Positions 43,428 through 56,447 are shown, counted from the stretch's first letter. The stretch: 64,000 bases of DNA from Polytrichum commune (GCA_950295325.1 OX485804.1:50468001-50532000); one strand, 5' to 3'. A program made the numbers and translations. The notes: generated from the sequence alone by a model not told the origin.

Positions 43428-45068
43428 CAGTGTATATGTTTGACAAAGTTTTTGCAAGTTTTTCTCTTTTGAGACGCAAAAACTTGCACAAAAAAAAAAT
43501 GCACGTCAATTGACACGCACAATCTAGAAATTGACACATACTGTGACTTGTGAAGAAAAAAACCACATGTCAATTGACACACTAGAAATTGAAATGACAC
43601 ATATTACTTGAGTACTATAAAGTGCAGCTCAAGTATCCGGAAAACATAACCCATAACAGTAGGAGAATTTCCTACACTCACTCACATACTTAAGTTCAAC
43701 TTTGCTCTTGCAATTTCCTTTCTAACCGGGAGCTAAGACAGTGATCGGAGAGCAAGACTAACTAGGAACATGGAGAGGCAAATGTTTGTATCACCGTGGT
43801 GCTTGCACATCCTCCACTCCATATGAGTTTTTTCTTGCTTCCAACCATTGTGAGTTTTTTCTTGCTTCCAACCATTGTGAGTTTTTCTTGCTTTCAACAA
43901 AAGTTGTTTTGAGCAATTCCCTTTGAATCGCAAAGCTCCCTTGTTGAAAGCATTTGAATCCCTTTGAGCTTTCTTGGAGCTGGAGAGGCTTCTTATTGCA
44001 AAAATGACGCAAATTTGGCACGAAGATCAGCGCATGCTTTCAGTTAGGATTGATTGTAGCACACTTTGTTCCAGAGTGAATTGTTATGTTGGGATAATTA
44101 ACCTGTAATTATGAAGTTGTGATTGTTTATCATGTCATTTTTTATCCGGGAATGGTCCTATGTTTGGTCGTACAAGCAAGAAGTTGGGAAAATTCTTGAG
44201 GGAATCTGCAGAAAATCTTCAATTGAGTTATGAAAATAATACAGGAGATCGTATTATTCATGCATTGGCAACCGATGGGCCCAATGAACTACAACAATGC
44301 GTATTGTTGGGTGCATCTTATGTGCAAAGAGTTGTTCATGCTTTGAACGATTGTTTCCCATACCTTCCAATATTCAATGCAGCCAAACTTTTCAGCCCTC
44401 GTAATTATCCAAGCGATGATAGTGACCGAATCACAAATACCATATTGTGGCTCAAAATGATATTGTTGAAGGTTCAATACACTGAAGAAGAGAGTGGCAT
44501 GTGTAAGGGAGAGCTCTTGGAATTTACGGAAACACTTCGACATGAGTGTGAGAACAAAACGATATTTGAGGCTTGGCGCATATGTGGTAGCAATTTGGAA
44601 TGGCACACAAATTGGCCTAAACTTATGCAACTTTGGCAAAAAAAAAAGTATACTCATTCCATCAAGTATAGCTATTTGTGAGAGAGGATTTTCCAAACAA
44701 AATGCAATCAAAAGCCACTTGCGCAATGGGTTGAACTTGAAGACCCTTGATGCTCTTATGCGGGTTTCTCTTTGTGGGCTTGAAGTGGATGCAATGGATT
44801 GGGCTACCATCTTCAACATTTGAAGAAACATGCAAGACCGAAGGATACTTACGCTCAATTGATAGTTTTTTTTTGGTTACAAATCAAGTTTGTTTTTTAT
44901 TATTCAAAATATTAGTTTTCTAAAATATTCTGTAAGCCAAAAATTGAGGTGACATTTTGGAATAAAATGTAGATGTCAATTGACATTCATTTTTGCTTTT
45001 GAAAACGTCACGTGACACTTTGGATTTGAGGTTGAACGTCACATGAAATTTGTCAAACATACACACTG
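43428..45068 (+). mobile_element. 1,641-bp hAT transposon remnant
   Basis: Ends are CAGTGTATATGTTTGACAAA and, in reverse from the right, CAGTGTGTATGTTTGACAAA (19 of 20 match). Perfect 8-bp duplications CATCAGAG flank it (43420-43427, 45069-45076). Segment A has a single CATCAGAG at 20609-20616. The palindrome GTCAATTGAC occurs near both ends (43505-43514, 43569-43578, 44975-44984), as expected of subterminal transposase binding sites. A 27-bp word (AGTTTTTTCTTGCTTCCAAC...) is tandemly repeated at about 43825-43900. Confidence 0.96.
44160..44823 (+). pseudogene. hAT transposase C-terminal part, frameshifted
   Basis: Two overlapping frames, 44160-44681 and one ending at 44823, form the C-terminal part of a hAT transposase. 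The second contains CERGFSKQNAIKSHLRNGL and LDALMRVSLCG then DAMDWATIF, the dimerisation-domain pattern of hAT proteins of the ZNF862-like group. The frames meet at a run of ten A (44638-44647), which explains the shift. The catalytic RNase H-like core and the BED zinc finger are absent: only the last ~220 residues are encoded within the element. The element is therefore non-autonomous, an internally deleted descendant. Confidence 0.87.
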
Positions 45069-45521
45069 CATCAGAGGCAAGTCAACAAGAATGCACTAGT
45101 GCAGAAGAAGCCCCTCAGTGCAGACAAGCTAAAGATAACACAACAACAACAACCAGAAGGACCTTTGAAAGAAGCTGCAGCTGCGAACACAGCCCCCATC
45201 CCCAGATGGGAACCCAAAGTCATCTTGAGGAATAACTCCACTGTATACATGTCCACCGTATACATGTAGGACACGGCTCTGCAGACAGTCTAATCTTGGT
45301 CACTTGGAGCTTGCTGATTGTATTTTAAAGTTGAATGTGCAGAATACAGTCAAGACTCCATAAGGGCCAAGTTGCATGTGCTAGTCCCGGTCCGTTTTTT
45401 AAATGGGTGAGAAACGGGTGACATCATCCAAAAAATGGGTGATGTCACCCATTTTATGGAGGGGTACTTCTATAGTATGTGGGCTGCTGGTTTTTTTCAA
45501 TTTCCTCCATATTTTAGCGTT

Positions 45522-46946
45522 GGCCGGGGATTCGTGGCACTCATGTATTCTCATTAGTGAGAGTTCATTCATCTTCGCGGATGAGATGAACCACTTTAGA
45601 CACTTCCATATGTCATCGGCTCCTTGTCTCAAGGGTTTCAAAAATACCAAGTTTTAGTAGTTTTAAAAATCCTAGTCTAATCTAATACTTAAGGCATCAA
45701 TATAAAGGGGTGTGGACATAAAAACATAAATAATGCCTCATATAGAAGCAAGTGGGGGCATCATGTGTTGCCAACCTATCACTACTAATCCGGTTATTTC
45801 TAAGAAAAATTAACATGGACGGACGTTAAATAACCCCTCACGAACTTTCGGAGGTATCAAATCCGGGTTGGGGCAACCCTTAGAAATTTTCTAAACCCGA
45901 CCGAAAATTGTTGTCCGCCTTGCCCAACTTCGAAAAAAACATTGCCCTTGCATTCTTGAAGGCCGCTTGACTACAAATCCCATATTGAATGCACTTCCCC
46001 TTCAAGGTCTAAAATCCAATATATATGTGCACTTCCAATTTGCAAATAAGCAATTGATTGGGATTTCATTCCGGAAGTGAAAACCATCAATGAAGCACGT
46101 AATTAACTTGGAGGTCAAAAACATTACAAAATCCTCATTAACATTGAGGTTATAATTTTGTGACTTACCATTTGAAATTATCTTTGTCATTCTAATGATA
46201 GATTAGTGCAAGTGTTCATAAGATGACAAAAATAAAACAATGAAGATAGAATAGAAAACATAGGACTAAATAAATAAATAAATATATATAATTTAGGTAA
46301 TATAATATAAGGTATAAATAAATGATATGTTATTTGGAATTAGACTTGTAGGAGAACTTTATGGATGGGGTATACTCAAAAAATCATAAGTTTCTGACTA
46401 TAGCCTATATGAATTATTGTAATAATTTATCCTCGTCACATGGTGTATATTAGTAATTTTAAAATTATTTTCATTATATTTTCATTATAATTATAATTAT
46501 AATGAATTGATTTTTTTAGTTCACCGATTTATCATAAGGTGATATATATTATTTTGACATATTACAAATGTTTGAGCAATCACACCCATGCAAAATAAAT
46601 GAATTATGAACAAACAAAAAATGTCTATGACAACACGTCATAATTATATATTGCACACGTTGATATCTTGTGATATTTATCAAAATAACCATGTGGAATT
46701 CAAAGCCACATCATGGCCTTGGAAATAACTCATGGGAGGTTAGAAAATAGGCTTAGAACATCCAAGGCCATATCATTGCCCCTTGCCAACTAATTACTAT
46801 TTACCAAATAGCTATGAGGGAGAAAATAGGTCTTACATGCCAACTCGGAGGTGTTTCACTAAAGTAAGCTCCATCCGAGCTTCTTGATGGACTCATCCAA
46901 TTTTTGTTACCGGATGACTTTACTTGAGTGCCACGAATCCCCGGCC
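45522..46946. mobile_element. Nested 1,425-bp Mutator-like element
   Basis: Ends are GGCCGGGGATTCGTGGCACT on both sides (inverted, 22 bases identical, with weaker similarity continuing for about 90 bases). Flanks TTTAGCGTT and ATAAGCGTT match at seven of nine bases, a 9-bp target duplication. Long inverted ends and 9-bp duplications are typical of Mutator-like elements. No transposase is encoded. Confidence 0.85.
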
Positions 46947-47452
46947 ATAAGCGTTACCCTTATAAGCGTTATAATTTCATATATGTTAAGAAAATTTTAC
47001 TCCCCTACAAAAACACAATTGGTAGGATTAGTGAGTGTTATTTGTTAAGTGTTATAACATGCTCTACTCCCCTCTTTGTTAATTGCACCTTTATAAGTGT
47101 TAATTTTGAGAAAATCAAGGTAATAATATATGAGAGCATATATTTTAAAGATGTAATCATATTTATCCCATATTTTTTGCGAACAACTCAACATTGTTGG
47201 AGGCACACGGGTGTTCTTGCAATCTCTATTGAGAGGGAGATAAAGGAAGCTAGGCGCTTGGTAGAGGTTTACGAAGTTGCTACTCTACTTCATCAACTGA
47301 CGGTATTATCATATGATAGTGAGGTGGGTGACGTGATGAATGCTCATGAATACCTCAATTATGACATGGAGTTTGATTTAAACAACCCCTATGAACCTAC
47401 CGATGAGGAGTTTTTAAATATACATGTACTCCTCAAAACATCAATAAATTGA
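46928..47452 (+). pseudogene. Degenerate transposase region of the pogo-like element
   Basis: A 174-codon open frame whose beginning lies in the nested element. Its end, DVMNAHEYLNYDMEFDLNNP then YEPTDEEFLN, precedes the transposase tail in the order expected for a pogo-like protein. No DDD/DDE catalytic triad can be found, so the core is lost or unrecognisable. Confidence 0.45.
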
Positions 47453-47465
47453 TGTTGATGAGGTT

Positions 47466-47681
47466 ATGGTTGATGTGGTAGAAGAAGATGTGGTAGAAGA
47501 AGATGTAGGATTTAGTGTTGCTGAGCATTCTCTAAAGACTTTGAAAAAATACTTTGAACAAAGACCAAATGATGCCCTATCACACATCAGGAGCATTCAA
47601 GAACTCCAGAAGGAGGTTTCATCTCATCATTTGGAAGCTTCTTGTCACACTACTATAGACTCTTTCTTTCGGTTAGTTTAG
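47466..47681 (+). pseudogene. pogo-like transposase C-terminal tail
   Basis: A 71-codon frame with an acidic repeat VVEEDVVEEDVGF, then AEHSLKTLKKYFEQRPNDAL, a helical stretch and the end TTIDSFFRLV. Pogo/Tigger-type transposases end with an acidic linker, an L-x-x-L-x-x-Y/F-x-E/Q segment and a TTI-x-x-F-F/Y motif; this match supports the classification from the ends. A TGA at about 47450 separates it from the upstream frame. Confidence 0.7.
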
Positions 47682-48664
47682 TTGGAAGAATCTCGTCAAA
47701 TTACTGCTATATAGATTATTTCTTTCAATTAGTTTAGTTGAATTATGTATTATCATTTGTACTTTCATTTTTATTTTTATAAAACGTTATGTTCTTCATT
47801 TTTAGAAATTTTAAGTGTTATTTCTATAATTGTTATTAATCATCGGTATGAAATCTATAAGTGTTACTTGTTATAATTCTATATATGTTATTTTTTGGCT
47901 ACTCCAGACCTAGAACATTTATAGAATCCCAACTGTATATGATAGAGTAAACTAGAGTGCATGGGGTTGTGTATGTGCTCCATTATCCGGGGAGGATTTT
48001 GGACATAATCGGTCAAGATCCTAGTGTTTCCAAGTCCAACTGGTTACATGTTGTGAATTTATAGTTTTCCTTTATATAATTAGAAGTATACTCCATAGAT
48101 GACCTTTGATCCCTAATTTCCTATGTGACCATAATCTGGTTGTGAACAATTCGTTCGACCCCTTTCACACCAGTTCGGATAGTTTTCACCCAGGTACGCA
48201 ACTCCCATATTATACGCAAGGGGCATTGGCATTAAAACGGCTTAAATGACGGCTTTTGTAAAAAATATATCAACTTATTCAAAAATGAAAGGACCAAAAG
48301 GTTGGGTGCAGACCAAATTAATTAAAATGAGATGCAAAAAAATTGGGTTACGTATATATATATATATTTTTTTTAAACCTCCACAATGTATATAAAGAAT
48401 TGAAACACATTTTTTAAGCCTTATAAAGCATCTAAAAGGGGTGTTAGAAGTAGCTATCAATATAGTATTCTCAAATACTAGCGGGCCCTTTAAAGGTCTC
48501 GTTCTTTTGGAAGGATGTGAGCCCGGAAAAATGCTCACATGTGAAGCAACCTTAACTCAAAACTTGGGAGATGAAAATGCAAAGTAAAGGGGTCAACCTC
48601 ACCCCTAAAAAGAGGTAACATGAAATAAACTAAACTAAAAAGGGGCAAGTGCAATTAACACGCC

Positions 48665-48686
48665 GGGGGGGGGGGGGGGGGGGGGG
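48665..48686. repeat. G22 homopolymer
   Basis: Twenty-two consecutive G, inside the gypsy remnant. Such runs are prone to sequencing and assembly error. Confidence 0.9.
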
Positions 48687-48879
48687 ATGGTGGAGTTTTA
48701 GAAGGGAAAGGCCAAGGAGGGGAGGCCAAACCCGTTTTTTCTTCGGGCGGCCCGAAGATGCCGGGCAACGCGGGGAAAAAAAAAGGAGAGTTGGAGGGAT
48801 CTCGGGTGGTGGAAGTGGGAGAGCTTATTATGCAAGGTTGAGAAAGAGAGACCATGGGGATGAGGCGGAAACCTTGTCT

Positions 48880-50090
48880 CGCTGTGGAATGAAAGATTCA
48901 GTGCGAAGAGCTTGTGGTTTCACGAAGTGGACCGTGTGACCGTGTTGTCCACAATTGGTGCACCAATATCCGTTTGAACATGACCATACTCTTGAGTTGG
49001 AGGCCTATACTGTAATTTATCTTGCATCATGTACAACATTTGCTTACTCATAGTTACAAATTGTTGATGCATGACCTCTTTCATGGTGTCTAACAATTCT
49101 TATCTCATGTTAGTAAACTTGGATTCCACATCTATATCCCCTACCTTGGATGTGGCCTCAATGATCTAGACGGCATGCTGGGAGGTAACCTAGGAGTGAT
49201 TAAGGGTGTGAAATACTCCGAATTTGCCGTCGGAATTTTTACCGCATAAGGAGTTGCCGATGCATAAGGAGAAAGAAATACTTCGGAAGGTGGGTTCACC
49301 TTCGTAGATACCGGAAGATATTGTGACATCGACACTTCTCCAAATCTTACCTTGTTCATTCTTTGATCTAGTCTCTCCACCATCAAAGAGGCATCCACTG
49401 CTTGTTGTACGGTTGCTGGATCTTGTATCAACACCTCCCACAACACTCGTTCATGTAAAAAATCGAGAAAAAATCCAAGAATGATGTTTTTCTCAAGTCG
49501 AGCCGCGTCACATCTATCTTTAACCAATTTGAACCTCCGCACAAACTCCGTAATCGTTTCATCATCTCTTTGTTTCAATTGTGACAACACGATAAGAGCA
49601 CCACGTTGATCTACGACCGTTTCAAATTTTATTAGAAACGCGTCTCTTAGAGAGGCCCACGTAGGAAATAAAGCGGTATGATTGGACCAAAACCATTCAA
49701 GCGCCTTACCCTTCAAAGTAGAAGAAAACCACAGTAATGCATATCGATCATCGTTAACCAAACTCATGACAACGACATTGAAAAAACTTTGAACATGCAC
49801 CCTTGGATCTTAGTTTGGATTTCAATCGAATGATGGAAAATGAACCATCGGCGTAGCAGGCGGAAGACCCACCGGTTGCACGACGGGTAATGTACTCGTG
49901 ATAAGTGTTATCGGAGGTGGATCCGGCGGTTTAGACGCTATGGTTGGCGTTAGTGGAAAACTCTCACCTTCTTCTCCTACTTCTTTATCTTCCAACCAAT
50001 TATTATGGGTTCGAGATCTAATTATTCTTCGGTTACTCAAATTTAAAGCATGCATTTCATCTTCAACATCTAATTTAAGCAATGAGATTC
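48880..50090 (-). pseudogene. Gypsy gag, minus strand
   Basis: Open stretches 50082-49822 and 49800-49141 form one gag separated by two close stops (TGA and TAA near 49820) after the PMVHFPSFD motif. The second part is a classical Retrotrans_gag domain: VHVQSFFNVVVMSLVNDDRY, ALLWFSSTLKGKALEWFW, FPTWASLRDAFLIKFE, then LSQLKQRDDETITEFVRRF. A CTNCGQHGHTVHF stretch at about 48985-48930 is a nucleocapsid zinc knuckle whose last cysteine is gone. No protease or polymerase follows. Confidence 0.88.
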
Positions 50091-53000
50091 AATGAACAAA
50101 GAGGAGTTTCACAGGGTTTACCTCCGTGGACGATGATATGCCGCATCACCGCCGCATATGCCTCACATTTTTCTCGCCTCCAAAATGTCGTATCATCGGA
50201 GTTTCCGTATGCCAATAGTAGTTGTACGGTGGGATGAGCTCGGCATGCCGATGCTCCTAGGTATCGGTAACCCCAAATGTCAAATCGGTAGTGCTTTGAT
50301 CGTCGTAGGTCTTGCGGTTTCAATCTCCGCGCACTCATGATAGGGCATACAAAAGAATGGCCGTAAATTAGTTCTACGTAGTGAATCCAATCAAGAATTT
50401 TTTTTAACAAAACTATCGTGAACTTCTACTTCCATAAATTCTTCTACATCCGAGAAATATTCGTTTTCAATAGACATCTTTAACGGACAACACCTTCTTA
50501 TAAAATTAGCCTCCTAGATTCCAAATCTCTTTAAGACTCCCGGCGGACATACCAAAATATAAGGTAAAGTAGGCACCCCTTTGGTTTCCAAGCCTAAAGG
50601 TTGAATCGTGCTTACCCTTAGTTCACAAATAACATTTTCTAAAGTTCAAAAGTCTTCTGAGTGAAAATGTTGTAGTTAGCCTTTTAAGCATCCAATTATT
50701 CCAATCTAACCTCAGTGACATTGAAAACGGTAACCTAGACCCAGTTAATATAGATTAACTATTAAACTCAACACAAAGGAGACCAAACACTAATATAATA
50801 TTTTAGAGCTTCTAACTATTTAAGAAGAAATATGAAAAAATAAAATTTATGTGAGCTGCCTCATGGAAATGCTTATAACTTTTAGTCAAAATTTTAGATT
50901 TCAATGAAACTAGTATGAATAGAGAGATAATTTTGAGATCTATCTAGACTTATAAAAATGATAGGAAATAAACTCTCTAGTTGGCGGGGGTGAAGCTACA
51001 AAGTTAGCAGTACCACAACAAAAGTTGTCTCACAAAAACGCTTGTAACTTCTAGAAAAAAAATTTAGATTCCAATGAAACTATCTTTGCTGGAAAGAAGA
51101 CTTCAACATCTATCTATACATATAAGATACATTGGAATCAGACTTAAAGACAAGATGTGACAAGCTTTTGAAGTACATTGTCTCTTCTTGATTCAAAATC
51201 ACTAACTAATATGATATTCTATATTAACTAATTTTGCTCCACTAACAAGAAAAGAGAGGTTATGATCTAACTTGGATATAAATAGACTAATAAAAAATAA
51301 ATTATACGAAATAATTTTATTTAAATAATAAGAACAACATACTCTTTCTCAAGGAGCACAAACACTTAAATTAATAAATGCTAACAACGGGTCCTTCGAT
51401 CAAGGGTTGATCAAAGTCGGAACCGCTTGGGTTGGAGAAAAAAATGACTATGCTTGGAGATGATTGAATCTCTAAATGCTCGAGATCGAGGATGAAGTCC
51501 AAAATGAAAGAACGGTCATATTGAAGGGAGCTTCGACGCCCCTTAAATAGGGTTGTCTCCCGCGGTAGAATGAAATACTTATGGGATGTTTTGCCTTGTC
51601 ACGTCCACCTTCGCATTGGATTCTCTTAGCGACCGTTAATTCTCCGTATGTAAAAGACTTCATCCCATTTTGATTTAGTAGTGTCAAAAGACACTTGTCA
51701 AATTGGATATTCCCTCGTCGAGGCGAATCGGCTAAGTCTAAGGAGTATCCTTACTAGTCAATGTCGTTTTACTCCACTTCTTTAATAGTTTTGTGACGTA
51801 GTCATTTTGGATTTGGAATATCCTAAACCTTTAGCCTTACAACCACTCGATTATTACCTTTAGCTAAGTTAATTTTAAAACAGTCTTATAATAATATGTT
51901 ACCGCTTGTTCTATTAGGATTTATTTGCTAAGCTAATTTCTAATTCCCAACTTATCCACCGATATAATATTTACTATATTTGTTATTTACCACTAATACT
52001 AGGTCAATTTGATAAAAGAATCAAATTCAACCTTCACATTAATGTGCGAAATTCAACTAATGTGATATCATTTATTTACAACCATTCCAATATAATATGT
52101 ATGTTTTTTTTCAACTTATTGCTTTAAGAAAACATCCTCACAACAATCCGAACCAATGTTACTTAACAAGCATGACAAATGAGGGTACTAATTTTTCATC
52201 ATTGTTACATAATTAACAACAACATGGTAAGTTATATAGCAATCAATACGATGCTTTCCACTTAGCCAATTACTTTTAATTGTATGATTATATTTTGTAT
52301 GGAAAATTATTTTCCATCACATGATAAAACATATACGTAACAAATAATACAAATATTATCTTTTTATATATTGTTTCATATCCATAAGAAATCATTTAAG
52401 AATGCCCATAACACTTCTAAGTGAATGATTGTGTCTAACACACATTTTTTGTTGAATACCCCATTTACATCTACTCTGGCATGTAATTTCTCCAAACATG
52501 CTCTAACTCAAGGAAATGAAATATACTATATGACAGAGAGACTTTATTTGTACTTCGCATTTATATTTTCATCCAACAAACCATACTCATTTTTATTAAA
52601 CAACTCAATAACCAATTATAACTAATTTTTGTGAACAAAAAATATCTCCAAAATGGTCCCCAAAATATTGTCCTTCGAGAACTCAACAAAGGTGTTTGAA
52701 GTTTTTCAACCCACAACTAGTGAATCGTGTACCATGATCAATGGATGTTTATTAACAATCATTGACTTCATAAAACATCATCCTCACTAAGATCCAATGT
52801 ACCCTAGTTAATGTTTTCTAGCATGAAATTTCTCTTCATTCCATCACTATCACAAAAACTCCTCAGTTAAATATATCTTTGATTGATGTTCATAACTGAC
52901 CCTAACAAATTTGAAGAAAAAAAATGTTGTGTATAAATTCCACCAAAATTATAAATTACTTCAAATAATTTCACACTATTTGGACTGTAACTCTTTCTGC

Positions 53001-55248
53001 AACCATCCCCACCATTCTTATAAATGGAAAGTGAATTAGAGGTCGTGTCAAATAAAAGATTATAGAATTTTTATTTTTTATTTTGAAATCTCCAAAATTT
53101 GCAGACTTCCTGATAAATGTTTTATTTAAAAAAGTGAGCCTTCGATCAATATAGACTTCAATCTCTGCCAAAGATATTAATTCACAATTGCTATTCTAGT
53201 CAAGGCCAAATTCAACATAAAACTAAATCACTATATGCATTAGCTCTCCTCTCTAATTTAATTGCTGGATCAATTTCTTTTGTTGAAAAAATTTGAAAAT
53301 GGATATCCGATTGCATAAATCATTATCTTTATTATTGAAGCATAACATTATTTAGCGTCACCAAATTGACCTTCTCAAAAGCATGTTGTTTTAATGTTAT
53401 TTTAAGAGCTAAAGTAGCCCTATATTTAAAAATTACTTAGCTTATTTTTATCGATTTAGGTAGTTATTTTTACTATTTAGCATATATTACAAAAAAATTG
53501 AAGACAAAATCAACGCTAAAAGGCAAAAAAAAAATTCATCTAGACTATATTAGAATATAAAATAAAATAAAATAAAATATTAATTTTAATTAATGTCTAC
53601 AAAGTAATTTTTTTCAAAAAAATATTCCGGTATTATCTAAATTGGATACTTGTCTAAATGTACAATCAAATTTTTATTAATTGATTGCACTTTATATAAG
53701 ACACTAAATTTGTGCATTTCACTTTTGCTTAGCCTAGTCTTCACCTATATTAAAGAGTAATTTTTTCATTATATATACATTTACCTTATATTCACTCACG
53801 GACCCAAAAGGTACCCCGGTCTCATTGCAACTTAATGTTATAATGCTCCAACATGAAGATCATTTGGTATCCAATTACAATCTACTACCTTATCGTTAAT
53901 CATTAATGAATTGTTGTAGAATTTGACAAACATTATTTCTTGTGTAATTTAATAGCATATAATATGTAATATCAATAAAGCTAAGGACAAATGATAAAAA
54001 ATATTTATCTAATCTTTATGAAATTTATTTTCTTAGAGAGGCCACAATTGTAAGTTCTATCTCCTGCATTAATAACATTTTTGTTGTTTATTGATTGTAT
54101 GTGTGTTGCGTCTTTCATGTGGACATTCATTGTGTCTCCTTGTCCAAATACGTACTAATAGTCACATATTATGCATCATCAATTACTCTCATTGCTAGTT
54201 ACAACCCTTAAAATATGTATTTATGCCTTTGTTAAAACCATATATATGAAATTAAAATAATAATGTCCAAAATTGAACTAAATTATACCCAAAATTTAAG
54301 AAAAATGAAAAAAAAATCCTTCAAAAGAATATTTTACTACCCAAGACTTTTTATTTAGTTCGGTAAGTTTCATAGTTTTAGTAGTTTTCAAGTTGGACTC
54401 AATTATTTTGTTATGTTCCAATAAAATCATCTCATATTTTGATTTATTCATAGAGATTCCACATTTGAAATATACTTTGGATTGGAGATGTATCTCAAGA
54501 TTATATATATTAAATGACTTCTCTGGCTTAATGCACATATCATCCTAATGTGAATCACATCAAATGATAAAAGTTTATCAACTTTGTTTTACATTCTTTA
54601 AAAAGTTTGAAACGAATCTGCCAAAGTTATATTCATGATATTTAAATTAATATTTCTTAATTTTTTGTAGCTTCTTAGGTATGGCAATCATATCAACATT
54701 CAATCCATCACAAACATTCATGTTTGTAATCTCAAAGCTAGTCTTATTCAAATGAAACTTCCATATACATCCTTGATAGAATGAAATTGAATAATATTTA
54801 CATTGGATAGAACATAATTTAATTTCAGCCTCTCAATTAGAGTTTATTTCAAACATCTATCATCATCATCAATCAATATAATATTATAATGTGATGAGGA
54901 AGCGGTATTGATATATTAATTTTGTGTAACCTTATGTGAACATGATGGTGATATTGATGGTGAAGGCTTAAACAATGATCGATAGCACCCACATGTACCG
55001 CATTTATAGGTATTGGTCCCCTCAAGATAAAACAATTGGCAACCATCAACCCCACCATTGTCTTTACACAAACATCATTATCTAGAGGTATATCATAAAT
55101 TCCATTATTTATGACAAGTGCATCAATCACAAAACAAGAAATTTTTATCGAAAAGATCGAATAACAAATAATCCTCTTCGTTGCAGCTCATGAGGTGTTT
55201 AACTCTAAAAAATTTACATGATTCATAGAAGATCACCAAAATGCAACA

Positions 55249-56447
55249 TGCCGGTCGACACAAGCAACTTCCAACCGTGTCCTATGGAAAGAACATGGGA
55301 CATACCTCTTAAATTTCATGGGCTACAAATTATAGATGAAAAGTTTGTATGTCCCATGATAGAGGGGAGTCATCATGGGAAAAACCAAAGTGAGATGCAT
55401 TAAATATGAGAATTTATTTCATCTCACAATTGTCCCTCTCAATCAAAGGGACAATTTCAACTTTTCGGTCATCCGAATATAATAATTTTATTTCAAATTT
55501 ATGATGGTCCCTCCACACTTGACTCTATCTCCGCCGGTTTAAAGTTTATTTTGACAATGAATAACATATCATTGTGAGCTCCAAAAATTATTGGAAAAAT
55601 GACTACAACTTCGATTTGAATTTGCTAATGATCTCATACTAATCGCATGTTTACTATGGAATGTCCATGAAAGAATGTTCTATCTTTCTTTCATTTTAGA
55701 GATCTTGTAGATCTAGTCTAGATCTAGATGTGAGTCAACTTCATAAGTAATTACGGGCGGGAGGGCAAGAGAAAGAGAGAGAGAGACCACCTAAAAATGT
55801 TTTTCATCCATCCAACAAGAAGCCCTGAAATAGTGAAATAACATTAATTTAATATTTGTAGAAATTTAGACACTAATTTAAATTCAAAGACCCCAAATTA
55901 GTCTAGTCCAAATTATTTGAGATGAATCCGCCAAAAATTTATAAAGGATAAGTTTTTATGTTGGATGAAGGAGAGGTGTTTTGAATTCTACATTGTTACA
56001 TTACAAGGTAAATGCCGGATTTACACATAAACAGCTTAAAAACCGTTTAATTACTTGTGTAATGTGCAATGAGTTGGTGGCTAAGGTGTTGGAGTAGGGT
56101 TGTGAGGTGTAAAGTCTAAATCCCTTCACTAACACTCCTAGGCCTCACCTCGTAAGTGGGAAGAGGGCCTACCTATAGGCAAGACCAAGTTTATGGAATG
56201 TATATGATTATTCAATTTTTTTAATTTCTCTTTGAAGAAACTCCCAAGTAGCATATTCCCATCATCCATACAAAATGTCCCATCTACATAATTTCCCATG
56301 TCCAAGTGAACATTCCCATTATCAATCAAGGGACATGAGCAAAATTTCCATTTTTTTCACATTCCCTTCCAAGCCTTATGAACCATGGGACATGAAAGGG
56401 AATTTTTGAAAATTTCCCCATTGGGACACAAGTGAAAGTTTCATGTG
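55249..56447. mobile_element. ~1.2-kb insertion of uncertain type in segment B
   Basis: Segment A is continuous here (about 28512), so this is an insertion in B or a deletion in A. The ends show weak inverted similarity: AACTTCCAACCGTGTCCTAT on the left, and AACTTTCACTTGTGTCCCAA from the right in reverse. TGTCCCATG words recur in both orientations. No coding region or clear target duplication. Confidence 0.5.

Larger units (their letters stand above)
45347..47935 (+). mobile_element. 2,589-bp pogo/Lemi1-like (Tc1/mariner) element
   Basis: The left end is CAGTCAAGACTCCATAAGGG; the right end in reverse is CAGTTGGGATTCTATAAATG. These match each other imperfectly and resemble the CAGTAAAACCTCTATAAATT ends of the plant pogo-like element Lemi1/Emigrant. 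TA flanks both sides (45345-45346, 47936-47937). Segment A has a single TA at the site (20884-20885). TTATAAGTGTTA-like words are repeated near the right end. A transposase tail lies at 47466-47681. A 1,425-bp Mutator-like element is nested at 45522-46946, so the host element was originally about 1.15 kb. Confidence 0.8.
48515..52037 (-). mobile_element. Gypsy-type retrotransposon remnant inserted in segment B
   Basis: B departs from A at 48515 and rejoins at about 52038. Within it, a minus-strand gag (50090-48880) identifies a gypsy-like element. No polymerase was found. The first bases are TGTGAGCCCGG, but no matching terminal repeat or target duplication could be established, and A also holds ~950 bp not in B at this place, so a deletion accompanied or followed the insertion. 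Two diverged copies of a ~170-bp unit lie at about 50855-51130 (shared word TTTAGATTTCAATGAAAC or similar). Confidence 0.65.
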
